Positions 8,355-16,652 of a DNA stretch of 64,000 nucleotides are shown in pieces (the stretch's first letter is position 1; every line of letters starts with the position of its first letter). The notes below the pieces were generated by a model, which saw only the letters and a program-made list of their open reading frames with translations, was not told the DNA's origin and did no database searches. The DNA comes from Alphaproteobacteria bacterium (GTDB lineage Bacteria; Pseudomonadota; Alphaproteobacteria; UBA9219). The translations under genes were made by a program, and so were the position numbers. Location: assembly GCA_026225415.1 (NCBI GenBank), contig JAMFSS010000003.1:1-64000 (forward strand), given 5' to 3'.

Positions 8355-8840
8355 ATGAAAAAATTCAAACTTCCTCTTCTGCTGACAACCCTCTGGTTGC
8401 TTCTTGGCCAGTCCCTAGTTTGCATCTTTGGGGGCGCTTTTTATGAACTTGGCTGTTTGATTTATTGGTACGGCATTAAAGGATTCGAAGGGCATCCAGC
8501 TATTGAAACAATAGAAATGATCGTTGCGTTGATAATCTTTCAGGTCGTGGTCGTTCATATTGCTCGCGCTGTTTCTATAATCTTCACTATAACCGCTGCA
8601 ATTGCTTCACTCGCAATCTGGAAAAAAGTCAAATTAGATTTTTTCCTTCTATTCACGCCAATCTCCGCCTTACTTCTTTGGTATGGCTACGACCATTTCG
8701 TGCCCAGTTACAGACTTATGAATGATGCGAGGCCTCCCTACCAACACGGCCTGACATGGGCGCGTTTCGGCATCGCATGGCTGGTCGAAACTATCATCGC
8801 GATTGGCTACTGGCTACCGCTACGAAAAACGAAAATATAG
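8355..8840 (+). CDS. Four-helix membrane protein, putative immunity to toxin A
   Basis: A 161-residue integral membrane protein with about four hydrophobic helices (near residues 7-30, 52-75, 78-97, 100-115, and one more close to 138-154). It has no phage structural resemblance. Its place directly after a toxin-like ORF, its small size and its AT-rich composition suggest an immunity protein, which in membrane form would fit a toxin acting on the envelope. An unknown holin-like role cannot be excluded. No ribosome site is strong; the ATG follows taagcctt. Confidence 0.5.
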   Translation: MKKFKLPLLLTTLWLLLGQSLVCIFGGAFYELGCLIYWYGIKGFEGHPAIETIEMIVALIIFQVVVVHIARAVSIIFTITAAIASLAIWKKVKLDFFLLFTPISALLLWYGYDHFVPSYRLMNDARPPYQHGLTWARFGIAWLVETIIAIGYWLPLRKTKI

Positions 8841-8853
8841 AACTGCCGGTGCC

Positions 8854-8909
8854 GTCATCCCCGCGACGCGTCCGCCAAAGCCTTGGCGTAGGCGGAAGGC
8901 GGGGATCCA
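8854..8909. repeat. Composite GGATC palindrome with inserted RLRQGFGG-type core
   Basis: The ends, gtcatccccgcga and ggcggggatcca, match the simple palindrome at 43886-43911. Between them lies a second palindromic core (cgtccgccaaagccttggcgtaggcgg). Read on the minus strand, this core encodes RLRQGFGG, a peptide typical of dispersed palindromic repeats. A related core in inverted orientation lies in the portal gene 100 bp on. Confidence 0.7.
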
Positions 8910-8956
8910 TCTTTCTTCATTAACAACATTTCCTCGTCCAACACAGGTGACCCCAC

Positions 8957-10696
8957 ATGAGATTCCCCAATCTCCTGAACGCATTCGCACGCCCCGCCTT
9001 CGCCAAGGCTTCGGGGGGCAAGGCATCACATAAGCCGCCGGAAACTAAAACCTCCCGCGCCGGCCCGATGATAGCCTGGTCGAATGTCGGCCAACCGCAA
9101 TGGACACCACGGCGTTTAACGAACTTGGCCGAAGAAGGCTTCCGCAAAAACACCATCGCCTATCGTTGCGTCATGCAAATCGCCACAGCCGCCGCCGCCA
9201 TTCCGTGGGTGCTGTATGATGATCAAGGCAACGAACTCACCACCCACCCAATGCTTGACATCCTCGCGCATCCCAATCCGTTGCAGGACGGCGTCAGTTT
9301 TATGGAATCCGTCTATGCCAATTTGCAAATTTTCGGCAACGCCTATGTGGAGGCGATCCGCCCGCATGATGATGCCGCGCCGGTCGAACTTTACGCGCTC
9401 CGCCCCGACCGCATGAAAATCGTGCCGGGGCCCGCCGGCCTGCCGCAAGCCTACCAATACAGCGTCAACGGCCAAACCACCACATGGCCGTCCGACCCGC
9501 TCACGGGCGAAAGCAACATCCTGCACCTCAAACAATTCCACCCGCTCGATGATTGGTACGGCCTTGCGCCAATGGAAGCGGCACTGCAAAGCATCGATCA
9601 ACATAACGCGTCGGGCGCATGGAATCAGGCCTTGCTCAATCAGGGCGCGCGCCCGTCCGGCGCCTTGGTCTACTCACCCAAAGACGGCGGCCCCGCGACA
9701 TTGACCGATGACCAAATCCAACGCCTGCGCGAAGAAATGGGGCAATTGTACCAAGGCGACCGCAACGCAGGCAGGCCCTTGATATTGGAAGGCGGGCTCG
9801 ACTGGCGCGAAATGTCGCTGTCCCCCAAAGATATGGATTGGCTGTCGGGCCGCAACAACGCCGCGCGCGATATCGCGCTGGCCTTCGGCGTGCCCGCGCA
9901 ACTTATCGGCCTGCCCGACTCGCAAACCTATGCCAATTTTGAACAAGCCCGACTTGCGTTCTACGAAGAAACCATCCTGCCGCAAATCACCCGCGTCATC
10001 GCGGGCGTCGATCATTGGCTCTGCCCGATGTATCGCGCCCGGCCAGAACTGGATTTCGACCCCGACAGCATCAGCGCGCTAACAGAAAAACGCCAGGCGC
10101 AATGGCAAAAAATTACCGAAGCCAGTTTTTTAACCTTGAACGAAAAACGCCAAGCCGCAGGCTATGCGGAAATCGAAGGCGGCGACACAATTCAAACCAA
10201 CACCAAGGAGGCTGGACATCCCGCGCCTTTTTTTAACCCCAAATTCAACCCCAACCACGACCCCGAAAACGGCCAATTCACTTCGGGCCCGGGTGGCGAT
10301 GCCGATAACGATGATGATACAGATAACACCGATACCGCTGACTCAGATGATGATGACCAACCGCAACAGCCTGCTTCACAGCCTATACAAATGGTGCAAG
10401 AAGTTCCGCCTATCTTTGAAAATTTGCCAGCGGAATTAGAAAGCCCTTCTTCTGGGACACCTGTGCCAGCACCCAATTTTGAGACACCCACGAATCCACC
10501 TCAAATGCCCCCTGAAAATATTCCAGATGGTTGGCGTGTTAGAGAAATGCCGCCGACTGAACAATATCCAAATGGCTATTGGAAATTAGAGAAACCTATG
10601 GATAATGGTGGTTGGCAACCTATGAATCCTTCTACTATGCGGCCAGGAACAAGACCCGAAACACATGTGCCATTTCCTGCAGATATGACAGCTTAA
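8957..10696 (+). CDS. HK97-family portal protein with C-terminal toxin-like extension
   Basis: A 579-residue fusion. Residues about 35-420 are an HK97-type phage portal (PMLDILAHPNP, GLAPMEAALQSI, FGVPAQLIGLPDSQTYANFEQA), the dodecameric DNA gate at the head vertex. The usual end is followed by the linker KFNPNHDPENGQFTSG (residues 429-444), an Asp/Pro-rich disordered stretch, then a roughly 60-residue tip (NGYWKLEKP, then PGTRPETHVPFP). The tip resembles short polymorphic-toxin ends with G-Y-W and H-x-P-x-P. Residues 10-22 derive from an in-frame palindromic repeat. A DUF6188-like immunity gene follows within 20 bp. The portal call is firm; the toxin call is inference. Confidence 0.85.
   Translation: MRFPNLLNAFARPAFAKASGGKASHKPPETKTSRAGPMIAWSNVGQPQWTPRRLTNLAEEGFRKNTIAYRCVMQIATAAAAIPWVLYDDQGNELTTHPMLDILAHPNPLQDGVSFMESVYANLQIFGNAYVEAIRPHDDAAPVELYALRPDRMKIVPGPAGLPQAYQYSVNGQTTTWPSDPLTGESNILHLKQFHPLDDWYGLAPMEAALQSIDQHNASGAWNQALLNQGARPSGALVYSPKDGGPATLTDDQIQRLREEMGQLYQGDRNAGRPLILEGGLDWREMSLSPKDMDWLSGRNNAARDIALAFGVPAQLIGLPDSQTYANFEQARLAFYEETILPQITRVIAGVDHWLCPMYRARPELDFDPDSISALTEKRQAQWQKITEASFLTLNEKRQAAGYAEIEGGDTIQTNTKEAGHPAPFFNPKFNPNHDPENGQFTSGPGGDADNDDDTDNTDTADSDDDDQPQQPASQPIQMVQEVPPIFENLPAELESPSSGTPVPAPNFETPTNPPQMPPENIPDGWRVREMPPTEQYPNGYWKLEKPMDNGGWQPMNPSTMRPGTRPETHVPFPADMTA
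8991..9019. repeat. Palindromic repeat core inside the portal N-terminus
   Basis: The 25-bp core cccgccttcgccaaggcttcggggg matches the reverse complement of the core at 8868-8893 at about 20 of 25 positions. In the portal frame it reads PAFAKASGGKAS; in another frame it gives RLRQGFGGQ. It extends the coding sequence without breaking the frame. Confidence 0.65.
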
Positions 10697-10713
10697 GAAA
10701 CAAAGGTGAAAAA

Positions 10714-11067
10714 ATGTACGGGTTACCAGAAAACTTTGATGCTTCCGTTTTGGTTGGATTGACTGTTGAAATGGTCTGTTTTACGGGCAACCAAATATCA
10801 CTGCATTTTGATGTTCAAACCAAAATCGTGGTCGAAGCGATGCTGGAATATCAATCTGCCAGTGGACAAGTGCAAAAATTAGTACCCCCAGTTTCTTCTA
10901 CCAATCTCATGCAACTTATTGGTCACAAAATAACACAGGCTTTGGGCCAAGCTGATGGAACATTATTTTTATTGTTTGATAATGATGACAGTGTGAGATG
11001 TTGTGATGTATCATCCAATTACGAGTCTTATCAGATTGTTCGGAGCGATAAGACCATTATAATCTAA
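10714..11067 (+). CDS. DUF6188-like protein, putative immunity to the portal toxin tip
   Basis: A 117-residue protein starting 17 bp after the portal stop, with a ggtgaaa site. Its pattern (GLTVEMVCFTGNQISLHF, LMQLIGHKITQALGQADGTL, SNYESYQIV) matches what I remember of DUF6188, a small beta-rich family found next to polymorphic toxins. The ORF track starts in the portal gene, but the ATG at 10714 is the likely start. First gene of a five-gene array of small AT-rich genes. Confidence 0.68.
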   Translation: MYGLPENFDASVLVGLTVEMVCFTGNQISLHFDVQTKIVVEAMLEYQSASGQVQKLVPPVSSTNLMQLIGHKITQALGQADGTLFLLFDNDDSVRCCDVSSNYESYQIVRSDKTIII

Positions 11068-11114
11068 CGGAAATATGCGGTTTTGATACATTTGTTTCCA
11101 ACGGAGACAGCATA

Positions 11115-11456
11115 ATGGCTAAAATCAGAAAAGCAGAATTTGAAGACCAAACTCTTATTGAATTTTCTCTAGCAAAGGGAAATATTCATTTAGCCATTTC
11201 CTGTTGGAACGAAGACGCAAACACATCAAAAATTGTGTCGGTTGATTTTGTTGATTGCAAAAAAATTAAAATCAATAATAAAGATAACGACGCAATAGTA
11301 ATGCTTTCGGATGATGGAGAGATTATCCATTTTGAAATAGAAAATAACAAAATGCTTTTAATAGTTATTTGGCATAGCTTGCAGAACAAGGGTAACGATA
11401 CTACAATTTACAAGTTTGATTTTCGGGATATAGTAACCATCAAAAGTGGTGCATGA
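11115..11456 (+). CDS. Small protein of an immunity-like array
   Basis: A 113-residue, beta-strand-rich cytosolic protein with high Asn/Lys/Ile content. I do not recognise the family. The ATG has an acggagacag site. It overlaps the next gene by 4 bp (ATGA), so they are coupled. Strongly AT-rich codon use compared with the capsid and portal genes points to separate acquisition. Immunity function is inferred only from position in the array. Confidence 0.5.
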   Translation: MAKIRKAEFEDQTLIEFSLAKGNIHLAISCWNEDANTSKIVSVDFVDCKKIKINNKDNDAIVMLSDDGEIIHFEIENNKMLLIVIWHSLQNKGNDTTIYKFDFRDIVTIKSGA

Positions 11457-11803
11457 ACGATCTTTATCAAAAAGCGCTTCAACGACTTCTGCAACACAGC
11501 AATGGTGATGATGTTGGGCTATGGCAAGTCATAAATAGAATTAACGATGTTCTGGGCATTAAAAATTACAAAATACCTTCCGCCAAAATGGAAGAATTTT
11601 GGCAAGCCATGTCATATCTTGTCACGGGCATGTTGCAGGGCGGGCTTTTAGCGACCAATCCCTTAAAAGATGGAAGCTATATAGTCTGGCCTCAACAGGA
11701 TCCCGAACAGGTTCTTGCGCATATCAAAGAAAAATGGGCTAGTCTGAATGGCGCATTTCCCGATGTCGGTTTTATCGTTTGGTTCCATAAAGTCAAAAAC
11801 TGA
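11453..11803 (+). CDS. Small protein of an immunity-like array
   Basis: A 116-residue mostly helical protein, translationally coupled to its upstream neighbour by a 4-bp overlap. It ends in FPDVGFIVWFHKVKN. No signal peptide or membrane helix. No family recognised. Size, composition and tandem placement fit an immunity gene. It may protect against a toxin variant not present in this window. Confidence 0.5.
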   Translation: MNDLYQKALQRLLQHSNGDDVGLWQVINRINDVLGIKNYKIPSAKMEEFWQAMSYLVTGMLQGGLLATNPLKDGSYIVWPQQDPEQVLAHIKEKWASLNGAFPDVGFIVWFHKVKN

Positions 11804-11815
11804 TCGGTCTGTGTG

Positions 11816-12166
11816 ATGAGTAAAATTATACATCGAGAAGAATGGTACACGTTTTTGCCGCCCGATCTTTTGCAAGGCGTACATAAATATGACAACGAAT
11901 GGGTCTGGTGCCGAGAACAAGCATTACCTATTATGGATTGGTTAAATGCAAATGGTCATGTCGTCACCGATATTGAGACTTGGATGCCAACATTGCCGGG
12001 GCCAACGCCTTTAATCAATAATTGGAACCAAAATCGCGCTTATCCTTCACCACCCTTTCCGATGTTAGCAAGAAATTTTATTGCAACATTCACCCCAGAT
12101 TCTTCGGAGCAAATAACGGGTTTTGCAGTTGCTTTCAATATCTCAGCAATGAAATCCAAGCCATAG
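11816..12166 (+). CDS. Small protein of an immunity-like array
   Basis: A 116-residue soluble protein, Trp-rich in its first half (EEWYTFLPPD, NEWVWCRE, WLNANGH). A GTG codon directly before the ATG could also start it. Family not recognised. It lies 12 bp after the previous array gene. Immunity role is inferred from position, size and AT-rich composition only. Confidence 0.48.
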   Translation: MSKIIHREEWYTFLPPDLLQGVHKYDNEWVWCREQALPIMDWLNANGHVVTDIETWMPTLPGPTPLINNWNQNRAYPSPPFPMLARNFIATFTPDSSEQITGFAVAFNISAMKSKP

Positions 12167-12173
12167 GCGAAAG

Positions 12174-12449
12174 ATGAAACATGTCTGTCCTGTTTGCGGA
12201 TATTCAGATCTGACCGAACCGCCTTGCTATAATAATGATCCCTTAAATAGTCCTTCGCACGAAATATGTCCTTCTTGTGGATTTCAATTTGGTTATAGTG
12301 ATTTGAACTCCGGATTTACTTTTAGTGAATGGCGCCAGAAATGGATAACCGAAGGTGCGCCGTGGTGCGGAAAAGGCACTAAAACACCAAAAGATTGGAA
12401 CCCTGTTCAACAGCTGGAAAATATCGGCGTAAAACTTAGCCAATCATAA
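12174..12449 (+). CDS. Zinc-ribbon CPxCG protein of the immunity-like array
   Basis: A 91-residue protein with two zinc-binding CxxC pairs (CPVCGYSDL and CPSCGFQFGYSD), then WRQKWITEGAPWC and PKDWNPVQQLENI. This combination recurs in a small family that, as I recall, often sits in toxin-immunity arrays of many phyla. Last of the five array genes and followed by an intrinsic terminator. Its target is unknown. Confidence 0.6.
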   Translation: MKHVCPVCGYSDLTEPPCYNNDPLNSPSHEICPSCGFQFGYSDLNSGFTFSEWRQKWITEGAPWCGKGTKTPKDWNPVQQLENIGVKLSQS

Positions 12450-12525
12450 CCAAAAAATAGAGAGAAAATTCTTTGGCATCTGCCTCGTAAACAAAGAAAT
12501 AATTTTCGCACAAACGAAAACCCCC

Positions 12526-12553
12526 AAAGGCCGGAAACCCCGGCCTTTTTTTA
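12526..12553 (+). terminator. Intrinsic terminator after the immunity-like array
   Basis: Nine-bp perfect stem aaaggccgg/ccggccttt with a 5-nt loop, followed by a run of T. It separates the AT-rich array from the prohead protease gene, so the array may form its own unit and the downstream head genes need readthrough or their own promoter. Confidence 0.8.
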
Positions 12554-12583
12554 TACCCAAAACCTAAAACCAAAAAGGCCAAC

Positions 12584-13156
12584 ATGGATGTAAAACACAT
12601 GTCCTGCGCGCTGCGTGTCAAAACACTCGGCGGCGACGGGATCTTCACGGGTTATGCCAGCGTGTTTGGCGAACTCGACCAACAAAACGAAATCGTCGCG
12701 GCGGGCGCCTTTGCCCGCACTTTGTCCAAATGGCGGCGGCAAAACCGCACGCCCGCGCTGCTGTGGATGCATGACCCCACGCAACCGATCGGCATCTGGC
12801 AGAGCCTGCGCGAAGATTCCTCCGGCCTTATGGTCGAAGGACGCTTGGCGCTCCGCACGCAAAAAGGCGCGGAAGCGTACGAGCTTCTGAAGCTCGGCGC
12901 GCTCACCGGCCTGTCGATTGGCTACCGCGTCGTGTCCAGCCGCATCGACGCCAAACAAAAAGCCCGCATCCTGACGGATGTGGATTTGTTTGAAATATCG
13001 CTGGTCACTTTTCCCGCCAACGAAGCGGCGCGGGTCAGTGAAGTAAAGAAGAGAGAAGGGGAGAAAGTGGGGGTTAGAGAAAGACTCGATGCATCCGCGC
13101 TTTCCCAAGCTGCCAATCGTTTGCGTCAGGCCGCAAGAATCCTGACAGAAAAATGA
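12584..13156 (+). CDS. HK97-family prohead protease
   Basis: A 190-residue serine protease of peptidase family S78/U35 that trims the capsid N-terminus during head maturation. GYASVFGELDQQNEIV marks the N-terminus. The catalytic His lies in LLWMHDPTQPIG and the Ser in TGLSIGY; DLFEISLVTFPANEAA is the family end. The last 40 residues are charged and are partly encoded by one arm of a purine-rich inverted repeat. Its position between portal and capsid is standard. Confidence 0.92.
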   Translation: MDVKHMSCALRVKTLGGDGIFTGYASVFGELDQQNEIVAAGAFARTLSKWRRQNRTPALLWMHDPTQPIGIWQSLREDSSGLMVEGRLALRTQKGAEAYELLKLGALTGLSIGYRVVSSRIDAKQKARILTDVDLFEISLVTFPANEAARVSEVKKREGEKVGVRERLDASALSQAANRLRQAARILTEK

Positions 13157-13193
13157 CCCTCTAATCCCCTTCTATCTCTAACCCCTAACTTTC
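13061..13193. repeat. Purine/pyrimidine inverted repeat P1
   Basis: The arm gagaaagtgggggttagaga (13061-13080) pairs imperfectly with tctctaacccctaactttc (13175-13193), about 95 bp apart. The left arm is inside the protease gene and the right arm lies just before the capsid ribosome site. It is one of four such junction repeats in the window. Confidence 0.55.
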
Positions 13194-13209
13194 AACAACG
13201 GAGAACATA

Positions 13210-14433
13210 ATGATCGAACCCAACGAACTCCGCTCCGCCACCGATACGCTGGCGCGGGCCTTCGAAGAATATAAAAGCGTCAATGACCGGCGTTTAAACG
13301 ATATCGAACATCGCGGAACGTCAGACGTGCTGGATAACGACCAGCTGTCGCGCATGGATAAATCCATCAACCGTCTGCAAGACGATATCACCCATCTGAA
13401 AACATCGCTGCGCCGCCCGTCCAAAACCGGAACCGGCATGGTGGACACGGACAGCACCCATAAAAAAGCGTTCCTGAAATATATCGCCAAAGGTTTTGAT
13501 AACGACCTGGCCGCGATGGACACGAAAGCGCTCGAAGTCATCAACAATGCCGAAGGCGGTTATATGGTGCCGCCGGAACTGTCCGACCGCATCGTGACGC
13601 GCCAATTCGACACCACGCCCATGCGCCAGATCGCGACCGTGATGACAATCTCATCCGAAGCAGTCGAAATGCTGCGCGACACCAACGACCCCGTCGCGCA
13701 ATGGATATCCGAACTGGGCGTACCAACCGACACAGCTGATAACGGCATTGGCCGCATCCGCATCCCTGTGCATGAACTCTATGCGCAACCCAAGGCGACG
13801 CAAAAATTGCTGGATGATGCCTTTATTAATGTCGAAGAATGGTTGATCAATAAAATCTCGGCCAAATTCTCGCGCGCCGAAAACAACGCGTTTGTGGTCG
13901 GCGACGGCATCGGCATGCCGCGCGGCTTCACCAGCTATACGGCGCAAGCCGTATCGGACGCGACCCGTTCATGGGGCGTGCTGCAATATGTGCCAACCGG
14001 TGCCACGGGTGCCTTCGCATCCACCAACCCTGCCGATTGCTTGTTCGATCTGATGCACCAATTACGCGTCGGTTATCACCCCGATGCCACATGGGTTATG
14101 CCGCGTGCCGTCGCCGATATGATCCGCAAGTTCAAGGAAAATACGACACAGGCTTACATCTGGCAACCGGGTCTGCAACAAGGTCAACCGGCAACCTTGT
14201 TGGGCTTCCCCGTCACGCTTGGCGAAGATATGCCAACGGTGGCATCGGGCAGCTACTCGCTGGCGTTCGGCAGCTTCAAAGAAGGCTACACAATTGTCGA
14301 CCGTATAGGGATGCGTATTTTGCGTGACCCTTACACCGGCGCGCCCTTCATCAAATTCCGTTGCACCAAACGCACCGGCGGCGATGTCGTGAATTTCGAA
14401 GCGATCAAATTGCTGAGCTTCTCGGCAAGCTAA
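13210..14433 (+). CDS. HK97-type major capsid protein
   Basis: A 407-residue phage capsid protein. Residues 1-75 are a charged coiled-coil delta (scaffold) region that the prohead protease would remove. The mature part has NNAEGGYMVPPELSDRI, RGFTSY, the WVMPRAVADMIRK helix and TLLGFPVT, as in the HK97 fold. A cggagaac site lies before the ATG. All blocks are present, so a head shell can probably form. Confidence 0.93.
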   Translation: MIEPNELRSATDTLARAFEEYKSVNDRRLNDIEHRGTSDVLDNDQLSRMDKSINRLQDDITHLKTSLRRPSKTGTGMVDTDSTHKKAFLKYIAKGFDNDLAAMDTKALEVINNAEGGYMVPPELSDRIVTRQFDTTPMRQIATVMTISSEAVEMLRDTNDPVAQWISELGVPTDTADNGIGRIRIPVHELYAQPKATQKLLDDAFINVEEWLINKISAKFSRAENNAFVVGDGIGMPRGFTSYTAQAVSDATRSWGVLQYVPTGATGAFASTNPADCLFDLMHQLRVGYHPDATWVMPRAVADMIRKFKENTTQAYIWQPGLQQGQPATLLGFPVTLGEDMPTVASGSYSLAFGSFKEGYTIVDRIGMRILRDPYTGAPFIKFRCTKRTGGDVVNFEAIKLLSFSAS

Positions 14434-14435
14434 GC

Positions 14436-14526
14436 GCGAGCGAAGGAGAGAAAGAACGGGATCAGAGACAAAAACCAAGAACGGTTTTTGCTCCCCTTTG
14501 CTCTTCTTCCCTCTTTCTCTGCTCGC
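14436..14526. repeat. Purine/pyrimidine inverted repeat P2
   Basis: A purine-rich arm starting gcgagcgaaggagagaaag and a pyrimidine-rich arm ending ccctctttctctgctcgc form a long imperfect hairpin with about 40-nt arms. It fills the space between the capsid gene and the next ribosome site. There is no T-run directly after it, so it is not a standard terminator. Confidence 0.6.
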
Positions 14527-14562
14527 CTTTTTTCCCTCATTCTTTTTCCAGGAGACATCCCC

Positions 14563-14970
14563 ATGGCTATCCGCGATCTTTTGCGTTCTCAATTCGTCAC
14601 CCAATCCCTTGCGCCCGCCGCGCGTGTCAACGGCACCGCGACCGGCTCCACCGTCGATCTGCGCGGTTATGACGGCGCCGCCATCATCGTCACTTTCGGC
14701 GCTTACACCGACGGCACACACACGCCTTCGGTCAACCAATCTTCCGATGGCGTTACATGGGTACCTTGCGTCTATGGCACCGATCTCGACGCCACCACCA
14801 ATCTGGCAGCGGTCAGCAGCAGCGCGGGCGCGAACACCACCCAGCAAATCGGCTATATCGGCAGCCTGCGTTATTTACAGGTGGTTATAACGACGACCGG
14901 CGCAACCACAGGCGCGCTTTCCACCGCATCGGTTATCGCGGGCTACCCACGCAATGCGCCAACGCAGTAA
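14563..14970 (+). CDS. Putative head decoration or minor structural protein
   Basis: A 135-residue Thr/Ala/Gly-rich beta protein (RGYDGAAIIVTFGAYTDG, SLRYLQVVITT) placed directly after the capsid gene. In HK97-type phages this position often holds a capsid decoration protein. The ATG at 14563 has an aggag site; the ORF track start lies within the pyrimidine-rich repeat and is rejected. The family is not certain, and it could also be a tail-surface protein. Confidence 0.6.
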   Translation: MAIRDLLRSQFVTQSLAPAARVNGTATGSTVDLRGYDGAAIIVTFGAYTDGTHTPSVNQSSDGVTWVPCVYGTDLDATTNLAAVSSSAGANTTQQIGYIGSLRYLQVVITTTGATTGALSTASVIAGYPRNAPTQ

Positions 14971-14980
14971 GTAAGAAAAA

Positions 14981-15015
14981 CTTAGGGGGCTTACTCGAAA
15001 GAGCAGCCCCCTAAG
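14981..15015. terminator. Hairpin between opposing genes
   Basis: Perfect 11-bp arms cttagggggct/agccccctaag with a 13-nt loop, lying between the end of the 14563 gene and the end of the minus-strand gene at 15038. The flanks are aaaaa on the left and a weak T-rich stretch on the right, so it may end transcription from both sides. Confidence 0.6.
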
Positions 15016-15037
15016 ATTTGGTATTTTTATAAGAAAA

Positions 15038-15310
15038 TTAAAGTGACAGAACTTTGAGCGTTCCGACCGGTGTATAGGCATAATTTCGATGATCGGTTTC
15101 ATCTGGATTAACGATAGCTTTAACAATTCCCTCTTTTCCCACCTGCAAAGAGCCGCGTATGGGATCTTGCGCGATGATATGTTTGCTTAGAATTTCTTGG
15201 CCAAAAACTTTAGCCATCAAATTCATGAGATGTTCGCCCGTAACCGCGCCTGCCTGAGCCTTAAAAAGGATAACAGCGGCAGAGTTGGGCGTAAATTCAA
15301 ATAAAGCCAT
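15038..15310 (-). CDS. Small hypothetical protein, antisense to the structural genes
   Basis: A 90-residue soluble protein with an agagg site 5 nt before its ATG. No family recognised. It reads against the head-tail genes on both sides. It is one of two lone minus-strand genes of unknown role set inside the structural cluster, with no signal peptide and AT-rich composition. Confidence 0.55.
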   Translation of the reverse strand: MALFEFTPNSAAVILFKAQAGAVTGEHLMNLMAKVFGQEILSKHIIAQDPIRGSLQVGKEGIVKAIVNPDETDHRNYAYTPVGTLKVLSL

Positions 15311-15388
15311 AAAAACCTCTGTTTTTTAAATTATTAATAGGGATTTTTACCATATGCGCTCTTTGCACACAATAAAGGATTTACTTTC

Positions 15389-16057
15389 ATGACATCCTTC
15401 TCATTAACCATGCCGCCATCCGTCGAACCTGTTTTGCTGGCTGATGCCAAACAACAGGCACGCATCGACACAACCGCCGATGATGCTTTGGTAACCGCGC
15501 TCATCACCGGCGCGCGGCAATGGGCGGAACAATATACGGGCCGCGCTTTCGTGACCCAGACATGGCAGATGGTCGTGGATTTATGGCCGGGCGCTGTTGG
15601 CAAATGGTGGGACGGCGAACGCCAAGGCCCTGTCACGGGTCTTGATGATGTGAATTACATAAGCCTGCCCCGCGCGCCATTGCAAAGCGTAACGTCAGTG
15701 AATTATTACGACAACAGCGACAACGCGACCCTGTGGTCGGCCTGTAATTATTTTGTCGATACCGTCCGTGCGCCCGGGCGCATCGCGCTTCGTTCGGGTT
15801 CTGTGTGGCCAATTCCATCGCGCCTGACCAACGGCATCGTCATCACCTATGTCTGCGGTTACGGCGATGACGGCACATCGGTGCCGGAGCCGATTAAAAC
15901 CGCCATCCGCCAACTGGTCGCGCATTGGTACGAACATCGCGGCGATGCCGCGGCGGCGGCCAGCTCGCGCGGTACAATGATTACATCAGCTATTCCTGTG
16001 CCGTTAGTGATCGAAGCTTTGTTAACGCCTTATAGAATTCGCTATTCTGGAGTTTGA
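15389..16057 (+). CDS. Head-tail connector protein (gp6/phiE125 gp8-like)
   Basis: A 222-residue adaptor of the phage gp6-like group. The N-terminus has VLLADAKQQARID and the helical DDALVTALITGARQWAEQYTGR typical of that family, then a beta-rich middle and a C-terminal helix (PIKTAIRQLVAHWYEHR). In GTA clusters this is gene 6, the ring below the portal. The order capsid to connector is kept although two extra genes lie between. Confidence 0.87.
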   Translation: MTSFSLTMPPSVEPVLLADAKQQARIDTTADDALVTALITGARQWAEQYTGRAFVTQTWQMVVDLWPGAVGKWWDGERQGPVTGLDDVNYISLPRAPLQSVTSVNYYDNSDNATLWSACNYFVDTVRAPGRIALRSGSVWPIPSRLTNGIVITYVCGYGDDGTSVPEPIKTAIRQLVAHWYEHRGDAAAAASSRGTMITSAIPVPLVIEALLTPYRIRYSGV

Positions 16058-16058
16058 A

Positions 16059-16652
16059 ATGAGTGGAGTAAGCAGACAAACACTCAACAATAAAGCAAGA
16101 GTTCTTGTTCGTTGTTACTATAAATACAAAGGATTTGTTCCTCGGCTTATTACTGAAATTATTGAAGCCACAAAATATAGTCCTGACCAACCGCGCGTTC
16201 CAGGAGGCAATGGAGTTTACAGTGGCAGATGGACAAGCGGAGATTTTAACGTTGATGGGGCTGTTAATCGGTTAAATCAAAGAACCGCTGGCCGGCAATC
16301 TGGTGGGCGATGCGCACAATACGTTAGAGATGCGCTTGATCAGGGCGGCGGCCTTAATGTAAAGCCACCTGCGAATTCTATTTCAGCCAAGGATTACGGC
16401 TCGTCTCTTGAGAATGCAGGGTTTAGTCCGGTTGTTAGCCAAACAAATAGTCCAGCCCCGTATCCTGCGCCAGAATATCAACCCCAGAAAGGTGATGTGG
16501 CGGTCATTCAGCCTGTTACTGGTCACCCGGATGGGCATATGGAAATGTATAATGGGCAAAATTGGGTCTCTGATTTTCAGCAAAGGGATTTTTGGCCGGG
16601 GAATGCCTATCGCAGCAAACAGCCAAGTTATACTATTTACCGACATTCTTAA
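16059..16652 (+). CDS. Cargo toxin B: shared N-terminal domain plus peptidoglycan amidase
   Basis: A 197-residue protein starting 1 bp after the connector stop with a ctggagt site. Residues 1-45 are the shared helical domain (LNNKARVLVRCYYKYKGFVP). The linker variant is YSPDQPRVPGGNG, then GRWTSG. The rest is a CHAP/NlpC-P60-like amidase domain: a catalytic Cys in GRCAQYVRDAL, His residues in GHPDGHMEMYNG, then WVSDF and a PSYTIYR end. Similar domains are T6SS amidase effectors that cut cell-wall peptides. The stop overlaps that of the convergent exported immunity candidate. Confidence 0.78.
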   Translation: MSGVSRQTLNNKARVLVRCYYKYKGFVPRLITEIIEATKYSPDQPRVPGGNGVYSGRWTSGDFNVDGAVNRLNQRTAGRQSGGRCAQYVRDALDQGGGLNVKPPANSISAKDYGSSLENAGFSPVVSQTNSPAPYPAPEYQPQKGDVAVIQPVTGHPDGHMEMYNGQNWVSDFQQRDFWPGNAYRSKQPSYTIYRHS

